Source: JBQTIQ01 sp052387955 (GTDB taxonomy: Bacteria > Actinomycetota > Acidimicrobiia > Acidimicrobiales > JACDCH01). Taken from it: a DNA stretch of 11,173 nucleotides. Both the position numbers and the translations under genes were made by a program. Positions 1 to 5,729 of this stretch are shown here, piece by piece; the first letter of the stretch is position 1; every line of letters starts with the position of its first letter. The stretch lies in assembly GCA_052387955.1 (NCBI GenBank), contig JBQTIQ010000095.1, positions 1-11,173 of the forward strand, in the 5' to 3' direction. The notes beneath the pieces are model-generated. The model was given only the letters and a program-made list of their open reading frames with translations. It did no database searches and was not told the origin of the DNA.

Positions 1-95
1 CCACCGGCGAGAAGGTCAGCGACACGGCGTTCGCCTCCATCCCCCTCCGCCGCCACGACTGGCACGGCGACTGGAACTACGACGTCACGGCGTGA
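1..95 (+). CDS. ISAzo13-type transposase, C-terminal end (partial)
   Basis: An open frame enters from the left edge (first full codon at base 3) and stops at TGA 93-95. The last 30 residues include TGEKVSD, then IPLRRHDWHGDWNY close to the stop. From knowledge of the family, ISAzo13 / 'Rhodopirellula-type' transposases end with a Lys-(Ile/Val)-(Ser/Thr)-Asp segment, then a basic stretch and a terminal H-G-(D/E)-W-N-Y motif, so this looks like the end of such a transposase. These enzymes are DDE-type and move insertion sequences. The catalytic part lies outside the window, so I cannot say whether the gene is intact. The stop is 119 bp before the likely pafB start, in the position where pafA sits in related actinobacteria. 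The terminal inverted repeat of the element could not be identified by eye. Confidence 0.72.
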   Translation, partial: TGEKVSDTAFASIPLRRHDWHGDWNYDVTA

Positions 96-199
96 ATCGC
101 TCAATCAATCCCGCGGCGGGCCCTAAGCCCGGCGGACGAGCAGATCCCGTCGCGCCTCGCGGTATTCCAACGATGACGCCGGCGGGCGCGGCCCGGATC

Positions 200-205
200 T
201 ATCGT
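200..205 (+). promoter_or_regulatory. possible leaderless -10 box for pafB
   Basis: TATCGT lies 9 nt before ATG 215 and fits the actinobacterial TAnnnT -10 pattern. No ribosome binding site is visible before this ATG, which fits a leaderless transcript starting at or next to the start codon. No convincing -35 box is seen. Confidence 0.35.
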
Positions 206-214
206 CGGCCGACG

Positions 215-1153
215 ATGGGCTCGTCCGGGAAGCTCGAGCGCCTGCTGAACCTGACCGCGGCCCTGCTCGAGACCAGCCGTGCGCTCTCGGCAGCGGAGAT
301 CAAGCGCAAGATGGCCGGCTATCCCGAGAACAAGATTGCCTTCCGGCGCGCGTTCGAACGGGACAAGGACGACCTGCGCGAGATGGGCATACCCATCGAC
401 GTCATCGAGATCACGGAGTCGGGGCAGCCCGAAGCGGCCTACCGGATCCCCAAGGACCAGTACTACCTGCGCGACCCCGGCCTCTCGGCCGACGAGGTGG
501 CGGCGCTGCACCTGGCTGCCTCAGCCGTTCACCTCGACGGCATCACCGGCACCGGGGCCCTGTGGAAACTCGGTGGCGTGCCCACGCCTGTTCCCGAAGG
601 GGACCAGCTCGCCGCCATCCCCGCCGACGCCAACCTGGTGGCGCTCTTCCAGGCGGTGGGCGAACGACGGCCGGTCACGTTCGGCTACCGGGGTACCGAG
701 CGGGCGCTCGACCCGTACCGGCTCGACTTCCAGAAGGGCCGTTGGTACGTGACCGGCTTCGACCACGGCCGCCAGGACGAGCGCGTCTTCCGCCTCGACC
801 GGCTCACCGCGGCGGTGACCGCCGGCAGGGCGAGATCGTTCGAGCGCCCCGTCACCGCTATCCCCGGCACCCGCCTCGAGCCGTGGCAGCTGGGGGAGGG
901 CCGGCCCGTGCACGGCCGGGTGCTGGTCGACGCCGACCAGGCGCCCATCGCCGTCGCCCAGGTCGGCGCGGCGGCGGTGGTCGAACAACGGGGCGACGGC
1001 TCGGTGGTGCTCGAGCTCGAGGTCACCAACCCGGTCGGGTTCCGTTCGTTCGTGCTCGGGTTCCTCGACCACGCCGAGGTCCTCGGCCCGGCGGAGCTCC
1101 GTGCCGACATGGTCGCCTGGTTGGAGGCGACGCTGGCCGCGTCGAACCCGTGA
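215..1153 (+). CDS. pafB: PafB-like WYL-domain transcriptional regulator
   Basis: This 312-aa protein has an N-terminal winged-helix region (about residues 3-65, KLERLLNLTAALLETSRALS then a basic helix) and a central WYL domain with W177-Y178-V179 followed by GFDHGRQDERVFRLDRL. A WYL C-terminal extension fills the rest. Its length and its partner downstream match PafB. In mycobacteria PafB and PafC act together as an activator of the RecA/LexA-independent DNA-damage response, and the WYL domain senses single-stranded DNA; applying that role here is inference. The frame is open upstream to GTG 92, overlapping the transposase stop, and there is another ATG at 173. ATG 215 is preferred because family similarity begins right after it and a TATCGT box lies 9 nt upstream. 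The pafA ligase gene normally found upstream is absent. Confidence 0.85.
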   Translation: MGSSGKLERLLNLTAALLETSRALSAAEIKRKMAGYPENKIAFRRAFERDKDDLREMGIPIDVIEITESGQPEAAYRIPKDQYYLRDPGLSADEVAALHLAASAVHLDGITGTGALWKLGGVPTPVPEGDQLAAIPADANLVALFQAVGERRPVTFGYRGTERALDPYRLDFQKGRWYVTGFDHGRQDERVFRLDRLTAAVTAGRARSFERPVTAIPGTRLEPWQLGEGRPVHGRVLVDADQAPIAVAQVGAAAVVEQRGDGSVVLELEVTNPVGFRSFVLGFLDHAEVLGPAELRADMVAWLEATLAASNP

Positions 1154-1189
1154 CGCCGGCGCCCGCCCCGTGACGCCGGCGCCCGCCCC
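1150..1189. repeat. 20-bp perfect tandem duplication at the pafB/pafC junction
   Basis: The unit gtgacgccggcgcccgcccc occurs twice without a gap (1150-1169 and 1170-1189) and is followed at once by GTGACC, the start of pafC. GTGA therefore appears three times at 20-bp intervals. The first copy contains the pafB stop codon (TGA 1151-1153) and the third GTG is the pafC start. The pafB-pafC spacing is 36 nt, of which 20 comes from the duplication. Confidence 0.95.
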
Positions 1190-2137
1190 GTGACCCGGCT
1201 GTCGGCCAGCGACCGCCTCCAGCGGCTCCTGGCCCTCGTGCCTTGGGTCGCGGCCCATGACGGGCCCACGGTGGCGGAGGTGTGCGCCCGCTTCGGGCTC
1301 ACCGCCGACCAGCTTCTCGACGAGATCGGCCTGGTGTCCCTCGTCGGGGTGCCGCCTTACACGCCCGATGAGCTCTTCGACGTCGTGGTGGAGGACGAAC
1401 GGGTGTGGGTGCACCTCTCCCCGTCGTTCTCACGCTCTCTCCGGCTCACCCCCGAACAGGCCCTCGCGCTGGTGGCCGCCGGCAGCAGCCTGCGCTCGGT
1501 GCCGGGCGTCGATCCCGACGGCCCCCTGGCCCGGGGTCTCGAAAAGCTGGCCGCCACGCTAGGGGTTGATGCGGCCGAGCTCGACGTCGACCTTGGTAAG
1601 GCCTCGGCCACGGTGCTGGCCCGACTGCGATCGGCGATCGCGGCCCGTGCCCGGGTGGAGCTCGACTACTACAGCCACGGACGAGACCAACGGGGGAGGC
1701 GCCAGGTCGATCCCCTTCGGGTCTTCGCCGACCAGGGCGCCTGGTACCTGGTCGGGTTCGATCACCTGCGTGGGGACGAGCGGGTCTTCCGGGTCGACCG
1801 CATCGTCAGCGTCGAAACCCTCGACGAGACGTTCGCCGCCAGCGCCGAGCCATCCAGCCTGGGCATGTTCCAGCCTGCCGACGACGATCCCCGGGTCGTC
1901 ATCGAGATCGGCCGCGACGAGGCCTGGGTGGCCGAGACGTACCCGGTCGAGTCGGTTCGAGCGGTCTCGGGGGACCGCCAGCAGGTCACGATCGTCGTCG
2001 GTGCCCGCCCGTGGCTGGCCCGGCTCCTCCTCCGCCTCGGTCCTGGTGCCCGGGTCGTCGACGACGGCGGGGACCCGGCCCTGGCCACCGCCGGCACCGA
2101 CGGCGCCCGCCTCCTCCTACACCGTTACCGGCCGTGA
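1190..2137 (+). CDS. pafC: PafC-like WYL-domain transcriptional regulator
   Basis: This 315-aa protein starts at GTG 1190. An N-terminal helix-turn-helix-like region (residues 6-50) leads to a PPYTPDEL segment at 55-62, equivalent to the conserved G-Y-(S/T)-P-x-x-L segment of PafC. The WYL domain has an exact W185-Y186-L187 motif followed by GFDHLRGDERVFRVDRI. A C-terminal extension ends close to the stop. PafC is the obligate partner of PafB in mycobacteria, so the two adjacent WYL genes are best read as one heterodimeric regulator encoded on one transcript. No Shine-Dalgarno site precedes the GTG; translation may depend on the pafB-pafC junction. Isolated WYL regulators also occur in defence loci, but the tat-helY neighbours argue for PafC. 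Confidence 0.87.
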   Translation: MTRLSASDRLQRLLALVPWVAAHDGPTVAEVCARFGLTADQLLDEIGLVSLVGVPPYTPDELFDVVVEDERVWVHLSPSFSRSLRLTPEQALALVAAGSSLRSVPGVDPDGPLARGLEKLAATLGVDAAELDVDLGKASATVLARLRSAIAARARVELDYYSHGRDQRGRRQVDPLRVFADQGAWYLVGFDHLRGDERVFRVDRIVSVETLDETFAASAEPSSLGMFQPADDDPRVVIEIGRDEAWVAETYPVESVRAVSGDRQQVTIVVGARPWLARLLLRLGPGARVVDDGGDPALATAGTDGARLLLHRYRP

Positions 2138-2145
2138 CCGTGGGC

Positions 2146-2151
2146 TACCCT
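2146..2151 (+). promoter_or_regulatory. possible leaderless -10 box in the pafC-lepB spacer
   Basis: TACCCT lies 9 nt before GTG 2161, which opens a 24-codon ORF. It could start transcription towards lepB, independent of pafBC. No clear -35 is present. Confidence 0.35.
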
Positions 2152-2160
2152 CGCCCTGCC

Positions 2161-2235
2161 GTGGCCCAACACCCCCGCTTCTTCGGTCGCGCCCGCACGC
2201 TGCTGCCGCGACCTCGATCGGGCGTCGCGGAATGA
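2161..2235 (+). CDS. possible short leader ORF, 24 aa
   Basis: GTG 2161 opens a 24-residue basic peptide (it contains FFGRARTLLPRPRSG) ending at TGA 2233-2235. It has a leaderless-type box (TACCCT 2146-2151) in front. Its stop overlaps the ATG (2232) of a second short ORF as ATGA. I recognise no family. It may be chance coding in GC-rich DNA, or a leader peptide upstream of lepB. Confidence 0.25.
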   Translation: MAQHPRFFGRARTLLPRPRSGVAE

Positions 2236-2345
2236 GCGAGCGTGCGAGCGAATCAGCTGGTGCTGCGCTCTTGGCTCATCGGTTGCAGCTCGTGGGACCG
2301 GACGGCTGCCGCTGCTGGAGCGGGCTGGTCGTAAGGAACCGATGA
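2232..2345 (+). CDS. possible short ORF, 37 aa, overlapping the lepB start
   Basis: ATG 2232 opens a 37-residue peptide beginning MSERASESAG, with a CRC motif near its middle, ending at TGA 2343-2345. It overlaps the preceding short ORF by ATGA (2232-2235) and the lepB start by ATGA (2342-2345). Two consecutive 4-bp overlaps are the usual arrangement for coupled translation. No homology is recognised and lepB also has its own ribosome binding site, so its reality is uncertain. Confidence 0.25.
   Translation: MSERASESAGAALLAHRLQLVGPDGCRCWSGLVVRNR
2332..2337 (+). promoter_or_regulatory. Shine-Dalgarno site of lepB
   Basis: TAAGGA (2332-2337) sits 4 nt before ATG 2342. It is one of the few plausible ribosome binding sites in this window and supports the chosen lepB start. 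Confidence 0.55.
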
Positions 2346-3022
2346 GCCGGGTCGAGGACGACGAGGGCTCTGGCGCGGCACCGACCGAGCCCGACAGCAC
2401 GGCGGAGGAAGCCGCCGCCGACCGGCGGGACGCCCGCCGGCGCAACCTCGTCGAGTGGGCGGTGGTGGTGGCCGGCGCCCTGGTCGTCGCCGTGCTCATC
2501 AAGACCTTCCTGGTACAGGCCTTCTACATCCCCTCCCAGTCCATGGAGCCCACGCTCGAGGTCGGCGACCGGGTTCTGGTCAACAAGCTCACCTACAAGC
2601 TGCGCGACCCACGCCGGCGTGACCTCGTCGTATTCCACCGTCCCGAGGGCGGGGCGACCACCGTCGAGTCCTGTGACGGCCAGCAGATCACGATCCCGCC
2701 CGACGTCGCCGGCGCCGGCGTGGTCGACGACCTGATCAAACGGGTGATAGCGGTCCCCGGCGAAACGGTCGAGCAACGGGACGGCGTGGTGCTGGTGAAC
2801 GGACAGCCCATCGACGAGCCCTACCTGGCCGACGGCACCCGGACGCCTGCCTTCTCCTTCGGCACCCAGTGCATCCGGGTGCCCCCGGGCCGGGTGTTCG
2901 TGCTCGGCGACAACCGACCCGACTCGGTGGCCAGCAACCGCTTCGGCCCCATCGACGACGACTCGATCGTGGGCCGAGCCTTCGTCCGCGTCTTCCCGCT
3001 GGGCTCGATCAGCACCCTCTAG
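2342..3022 (+). CDS. lepB: signal peptidase I
   Basis: This 226-aa membrane serine protease cleaves signal peptides from exported proteins on the outer face of the cytoplasmic membrane. An acidic cytosolic N-terminus (1-35) precedes one membrane helix (about 36-58). Box B follows as YIPSQSMEPTL with catalytic Ser67. Box D is DDLIKRVIAVPGE with the general-base Lys133. Box E is VLGDNRPDS ... SNRFGPI around 187-203. These are the Ser/Lys dyad motifs of family S26. Between boxes C and D there is an insertion holding Cys111; a second Cys177 lies shortly before box E. They are the only cysteines and both are predicted to be extracytoplasmic. The start has an SD site 4 nt upstream. The gene lies between pafBC and the Tat genes, fitting a protein-export neighbourhood. 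Confidence 0.95.
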   Translation: MSRVEDDEGSGAAPTEPDSTAEEAAADRRDARRRNLVEWAVVVAGALVVAVLIKTFLVQAFYIPSQSMEPTLEVGDRVLVNKLTYKLRDPRRRDLVVFHRPEGGATTVESCDGQQITIPPDVAGAGVVDDLIKRVIAVPGETVEQRDGVVLVNGQPIDEPYLADGTRTPAFSFGTQCIRVPPGRVFVLGDNRPDSVASNRFGPIDDDSIVGRAFVRVFPLGSISTL

Positions 3023-3063
3023 GCCCTTCGCCCCGGCCCGCGGTCCAGGGAGCCCGACGGACA

Positions 3064-3081
3064 GGCCGGCGCGGGCCGGTC
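3064..3081. terminator. candidate bidirectional terminator hairpin between convergent lepB and GDPD genes
   Basis: A 7-bp stem (3064-3070 with 3075-3081, one G-T wobble) with a GCGG loop lies between convergent genes and overlaps the stop codon of the minus-strand gene. There is no T-run, as is usual for GC-rich actinobacteria. Confidence 0.4.
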
Positions 3082-3802
3082 AGCCGGCAGTGGCCCAGTT
3101 CACCGCTTCCACCATGCGGTCGACGTGATCCGAATAGACCCCGTCCATGCCGAGGTCGAGCATGGCCGCCAGCACCCGGTCGAGCTGGGCGTCCCAGGCG
3201 AAGGTGAAGACGCCGAAGCGATGGAACAACGTCGTCAGCCCGCCGGACCAGTCAGAGGCGTGCAGGTTGACGGCGTCGACCCCCGCCCGGGCCAGCTCGG
3301 CCGCCCGGCGCTCGGGGCCTTCCTTCATCGCTCGCACCCGGGTCGAGTCGACCAGGCGCACGTCGGGGTACGAGCCCCGCCACTCGGCCAGCCTGCGCCA
3401 GTTGGGATGGCAGAGCCACAGCCGCTCGGTCACCGCAGCGCCGGCGGCCCGCGCCACCGCCATCGTCGGCCCGATGGCGTCGGGGTCCTTCACATCGAGG
3501 GACAGGTCGAAGTCGGTGCCGAGCTCGGTGAAGAAGGCCTCCAGCGTGGGGATGTGCGGGGGTCGCTCGGCGGCGGTCACGGACTTCAGCGGCCGCCGCC
3601 GCAGGCGGCCGCCCACGAGCCCGTCGTGGTCGAGGACGGCGACACCGTCAGAGGTGCACCACACGTCGGACTCGAGCCCGGCAGCCCCGAGACGGCGGGC
3701 GAGCTGGAACGACTCGAGCGTGTTGTCGGGGGCATGTGCCCGCGCCCCCCGGTGAGCGAAACCGATAGGGGGTGTGCGCAAGGACGGCAGCCGGGTCGGC
3801 AT
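3080..3802 (-). CDS. glycerophosphodiester phosphodiesterase-like protein
   Basis: This 240-aa protein has the GDPD TIM-barrel pattern. Catalytic His17-Arg18 sit in GFAHRGA, followed by PDNTLESF at 25-32. Metal-ligand candidates E44 and D46 are in GLESDVWCTSDG, with second catalytic His59 in VLDHDG. A fourth motif LSLDVKD has D103 and K105, where most members have Glu in E-I-K. A late FAWDAQ ... GVYSDHVDRM matches the usual W-T-V-N ... D-G-I-x-(T/S)-D-x-P end. The family hydrolyses glycerophosphodiesters to glycerol-3-phosphate and an alcohol. There is no signal peptide, so a cytosolic enzyme is likely. The Glu-to-Asp changes at the N-T motif and in D-V-K are conservative but unusual. ATG 3802 is chosen because the frame upstream (to 4039) is low-complexity and overlaps the divergent gene. 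It is convergent with lepB, not in its operon. Confidence 0.82.
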   Translation of the reverse strand: MPTRLPSLRTPPIGFAHRGARAHAPDNTLESFQLARRLGAAGLESDVWCTSDGVAVLDHDGLVGGRLRRRPLKSVTAAERPPHIPTLEAFFTELGTDFDLSLDVKDPDAIGPTMAVARAAGAAVTERLWLCHPNWRRLAEWRGSYPDVRLVDSTRVRAMKEGPERRAAELARAGVDAVNLHASDWSGGLTTLFHRFGVFTFAWDAQLDRVLAAMLDLGMDGVYSDHVDRMVEAVNWATAG

Positions 3803-3871
3803 GAGGGCCAGTGTGCCTGGCCCGGATGTGCGGGCGGGCAATGGCCCGGGCGGGGGCGGAGCTAGGGCGTT

Positions 3872-3888
3872 CGGCTCATTGTGAGCCG
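3872..3888. promoter_or_regulatory. perfect inverted repeat in the divergent GDPD / zinc-ribbon spacer
   Basis: CGGCTCA-TTG-TGAGCCG is a perfect 7-bp inverted repeat with a 3-nt centre. A second one, ATCGGC-aggggc-GCCGAT, lies at 3902-3919. Both sit between divergent start codons (3802 minus and 3954 plus), where an operator or a structured 5' leader would be expected. No regulator family is recognised from the sequence. Confidence 0.4.
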
Positions 3889-3921
3889 TGCTCTCAATCG
3901 CATCGGCAGGGGCGCCGATCC

Positions 3922-3946
3922 AGGAGGAAATTGCGGCTAGAGGAGA
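3922..3946 (+). promoter_or_regulatory. two Shine-Dalgarno-like sites before the zinc-ribbon gene
   Basis: AGGAGGA (3922-3928) is a perfect anti-16S match but lies too far from ATG 3954. AGAGGAGA (3939-3946) contains GGAG 8 nt before ATG 3954, decides that start, and excludes the longer in-frame ATG at 3888. Confidence 0.6.
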
Positions 3947-3953
3947 CCGACCG

Positions 3954-4280
3954 ATGGCAACGATTCGAGCGACGTGTGGTGTGTGCGGAGACGTGGAGCT
4001 GACCACGGCCGACGTCATCCTCCGGGTCTGCGCTGACAACTACACCGGGACCTACAGCTTCCGGTGCCCGTGCTGCACGATGGCCGTGGTCAAGCCGGCC
4101 GACACCCGGACGGTCGACCTCCTGGCCGTCTCGGGGGTCCCGGTCCTCACCTGGCGGCTGCCGGCGGAACTGTTCGAGCCCCATCTCGGCCCCGCCATCA
4201 CCCACGACGACCTGCTCGATTTCCATCAGCTGCTGTTGAGCGAAGACTGGTTCGACACGCTCGCATCGATGGTCCGCTGA
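3954..4280 (+). CDS. small zinc-ribbon-type protein of unknown function
   Basis: This 108-aa protein has C8-x-x-C11 and C38-P-C40-C41 (CxxC twice), spaced 26 residues apart, the layout of a zinc ribbon. A further C26 lies between. The C-terminal half is soluble, with a VPVLTWRLPAELFE segment (about 62-75) and ITHDDLLDFHQLL (about 83-95), the latter predicted helical and acidic. I believe similar proteins occur in Acidimicrobiia, but I know no characterised function. Zinc ribbons often bind nucleic acid or partner proteins; that is only a possibility here. It has a good ribosome binding site, is divergent from the GDPD gene, and ends 185 bp before tatB. Low cytosine-run bias and a clear SD set it apart from the shadow frames and support a real gene. 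Confidence 0.75.
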   Translation: MATIRATCGVCGDVELTTADVILRVCADNYTGTYSFRCPCCTMAVVKPADTRTVDLLAVSGVPVLTWRLPAELFEPHLGPAITHDDLLDFHQLLLSEDWFDTLASMVR

Positions 4281-4348
4281 CCGGGCTGCGCCGGTGTCGC
4301 TCTCGGTGAGCAAGACCGGCGGGGTCATCCCCGATGATGGCGGCGCCG

Positions 4349-4354
4349 TAGTCT
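4349..4354 (+). promoter_or_regulatory. possible leaderless -10 box before a 30-aa ORF
   Basis: TAGTCT lies 7 nt before ATG 4362. It may be an upstream promoter of the tat genes, with or without translation of the short ORF. Confidence 0.3.
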
Positions 4355-4361
4355 GATCGTG

Positions 4362-4454
4362 ATGAAACCGTCCCGGAGCCGGGCCGTGACCCGCCGCCGG
4401 ACGCTGACCGGCGCTGAGGTGACGGGTAGCCGATGCCGCCCGATGGGGCAGTAG
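4362..4454 (+). CDS. possible short Arg-rich ORF upstream of tatB, 30 aa
   Basis: ATG 4362 opens 30 codons (basic, containing AVTRRRTLTGAEVTG) ending at TAG 4452-4454, 11 nt before the tatB ATG. The stop codon is also the first three bases of the TAGCCT box proposed for tatB. No family is recognised and it could be chance; listed because a -10-like box precedes it at leaderless spacing. Confidence 0.2.
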   Translation: MKPSRSRAVTRRRTLTGAEVTGSRCRPMGQ

Positions 4455-4457
4455 CCT
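4452..4457 (+). promoter_or_regulatory. possible leaderless -10 box for tatB-tatC
   Basis: TAGCCT lies 8 nt before ATG 4466, which has no Shine-Dalgarno site. This fits a leaderless transcript beginning at the tatB ATG. No -35 consensus is seen. Confidence 0.4.
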
Positions 4458-4465
4458 CAAGGGCC

Positions 4466-4810
4466 ATGTTCAACGTCGGCGGCACGGAACTGCTCGTCAT
4501 TCTTCTCGTGGCGTTGATCGTGCTTGGTCCGGACAAGTTGCCCGAGACCGCCCGCAAGATCGGCAACGTCATGGGGCAGCTGCGCCGCATGTCGAGCGGG
4601 TTCCAGAACGAGCTCCGCAGCGCCATGGACGACGCTACCCGTGAGCCGACGCCGACGTCATCAGCGCCGGCGCCGAAGCCGACGCCGGTCACGCTCGACA
4701 AGCCGGCCCGGGTGAAGCTCGAGAAGGTCACCGACAGGGACGGCACCGCGGGACCGTCGCCCGCTCCTGGCGCCGACACCAGGGGCGAACCGAACGACCC
4801 GGCGGCGTGA
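4466..4810 (+). CDS. tatB: Sec-independent translocase TatA/TatB-family subunit, TatB-like
   Basis: This 114-aa protein starts MFNVGGTELL and has one N-terminal membrane helix (about 5-20), the conserved G21-P22 hinge in VLGPDKLPE, and an amphipathic helix (about 24-55, KIGNVMGQLRRMSSGFQNEL). The C-terminal tail is Pro/Ala-rich and charged. These are TatA/B features. The start MF(N/D)xGxxELL, VLGP and the S-x-x-x-QNEL end of the amphipathic helix are closer to TatB than to TatA. TatB works with TatC to bind twin-arginine signal peptides, while TatA forms the pore. In mycobacteria the gene at this position is tatA, with tatB elsewhere, so the exact subtype is uncertain. It is 43 nt upstream of tatC. 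ATG 4466 is preferred over ATG 4433 because the family's N-terminus begins there. Confidence 0.82.
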   Translation: MFNVGGTELLVILLVALIVLGPDKLPETARKIGNVMGQLRRMSSGFQNELRSAMDDATREPTPTSSAPAPKPTPVTLDKPARVKLEKVTDRDGTAGPSPAPGADTRGEPNDPAA

Positions 4811-4853
4811 GCCGCACCGCTGACGGCTTGATCGGGCCCGCCGGCGGTCGGGG

Positions 4854-5639
4854 ATGACCACGGCCCACCCGCCCGCCGCCGAGGCGGGCCAGATGACCCT
4901 GATGGAGCACCTGCTCGAGCTGCGGAGCCGGGTCATCCGGTCTGCGCTCGCCGTTGCCATCGGGGCGGCGGTGGCGTGGACCCTCTACCCCCAGATCACC
5001 AACATCCTGTTGAACCCGTACCAGGACATCGTCACCGATCAATCGATCACCGGCGGCCGGCTGCTCCAGACCGACCCGCTGGAGGGTTTCTCCATCCGGC
5101 TCAAGATCGCCACCTACGGTGGCATCGCCCTGGCCATGCCGGTGATCCTGTGGCAGCTCTGGAGGTTCGTGAGCCCCGGGCTCTACTCCAACGAGAAGAA
5201 GTACGCCATCCCCTTCGTCGGCTCGGCCGTGCTGTTGTTCGCCACCGGGGCCAGCATCGCCTACTGGACGCTGCCCAAGGCCCTCAACTGGTTGATCAGC
5301 ATCGGCGGCGGCGACCTGGTCACCGCCTTCTCGCCGGGCAAGTACTTCCAGCTGATCCTCTACATGATGCTGGCGTTCGGGATCTGCTTCGAGATCCCGA
5401 TACTGCTGGTGTTCCTGCAGTTCGCCGGCATCGTGCCCAACCGCTCGCTGCGCCGCTGGCGGCGTCAGGCGGCGGTCGTGGTCGTCGTCGTGGTGGCGGT
5501 GGCAACCCCCAGCGCCGACCCGGTGTCGCTGCTGGCGCTGTCGGTCCCGCTGATGATCCTCTATGAGGTGTCCATCCAGATCGGGCGCCTGCGTGAGATC
5601 CGCCGCCGCAAGACCGACAGGGTCGATGCCGCGGGATAG
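4854..5639 (+). CDS. tatC: Sec-independent translocase subunit TatC
   Basis: This 261-aa protein has six expected membrane helices and is the core receptor of the twin-arginine translocase. N-terminal LMEHLLELRSRV carries E22 and R24, the conserved Glu and Arg of the cytosolic signal-peptide site. DPLEGFSIRLKIA follows (about 74-86). FVSPGLYSNEKK carries E114 (equivalent to E103 in E. coli by motif). FGICFEIPILLVFL carries E180 in a membrane helix. ATPSADPVSLLALSVPLMILYE closes the core. All key motifs are present and the length is typical, so it should be functional. It exports folded cofactor-containing proteins together with the TatB-like protein upstream. A GGTCGGGG stretch just before the ATG is a weak ribosome binding site. 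Confidence 0.95.
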   Translation: MTTAHPPAAEAGQMTLMEHLLELRSRVIRSALAVAIGAAVAWTLYPQITNILLNPYQDIVTDQSITGGRLLQTDPLEGFSIRLKIATYGGIALAMPVILWQLWRFVSPGLYSNEKKYAIPFVGSAVLLFATGASIAYWTLPKALNWLISIGGGDLVTAFSPGKYFQLILYMMLAFGICFEIPILLVFLQFAGIVPNRSLRRWRRQAAVVVVVVVAVATPSADPVSLLALSVPLMILYEVSIQIGRLREIRRRKTDRVDAAG

Positions 5640-5729
5640 TCGTCTCGTCCAATGCGGGTGCCGATGCCTGGGCCGGCGCGCCAGCGCAGGCGCGGCCGAC
5701 CGCAGGCTGCGTGGCGGGGGACCGCCGGC

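Noticed and set aside
92..214. N-terminal extension of the first WYL protein from GTG 92
   Set aside because: The added 41 residues are Pro/Gly/Arg-rich, overlap the transposase stop and match nothing in PafB; a -10-like box lies just before ATG 215.
215..2137. WYL proteins as regulators of a phage-defence island
   Set aside because: WYL regulators do occur in defence loci, but two adjacent ones followed by tatB-tatC-helY match PafB-PafC. No nuclease, ATPase or other effector of a defence system is nearby.
2138..2341. Riboswitch or tRNA in the pafC-lepB spacer
   Set aside because: No cloverleaf, T-loop sequence or known riboswitch core could be recognised by eye.
3803..4039. N-terminal extension of the GDPD protein by 79 residues
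   Set aside because: The extension is low-complexity, shows no signal peptide or family match, and overlaps the divergent zinc-ribbon gene and its leader.
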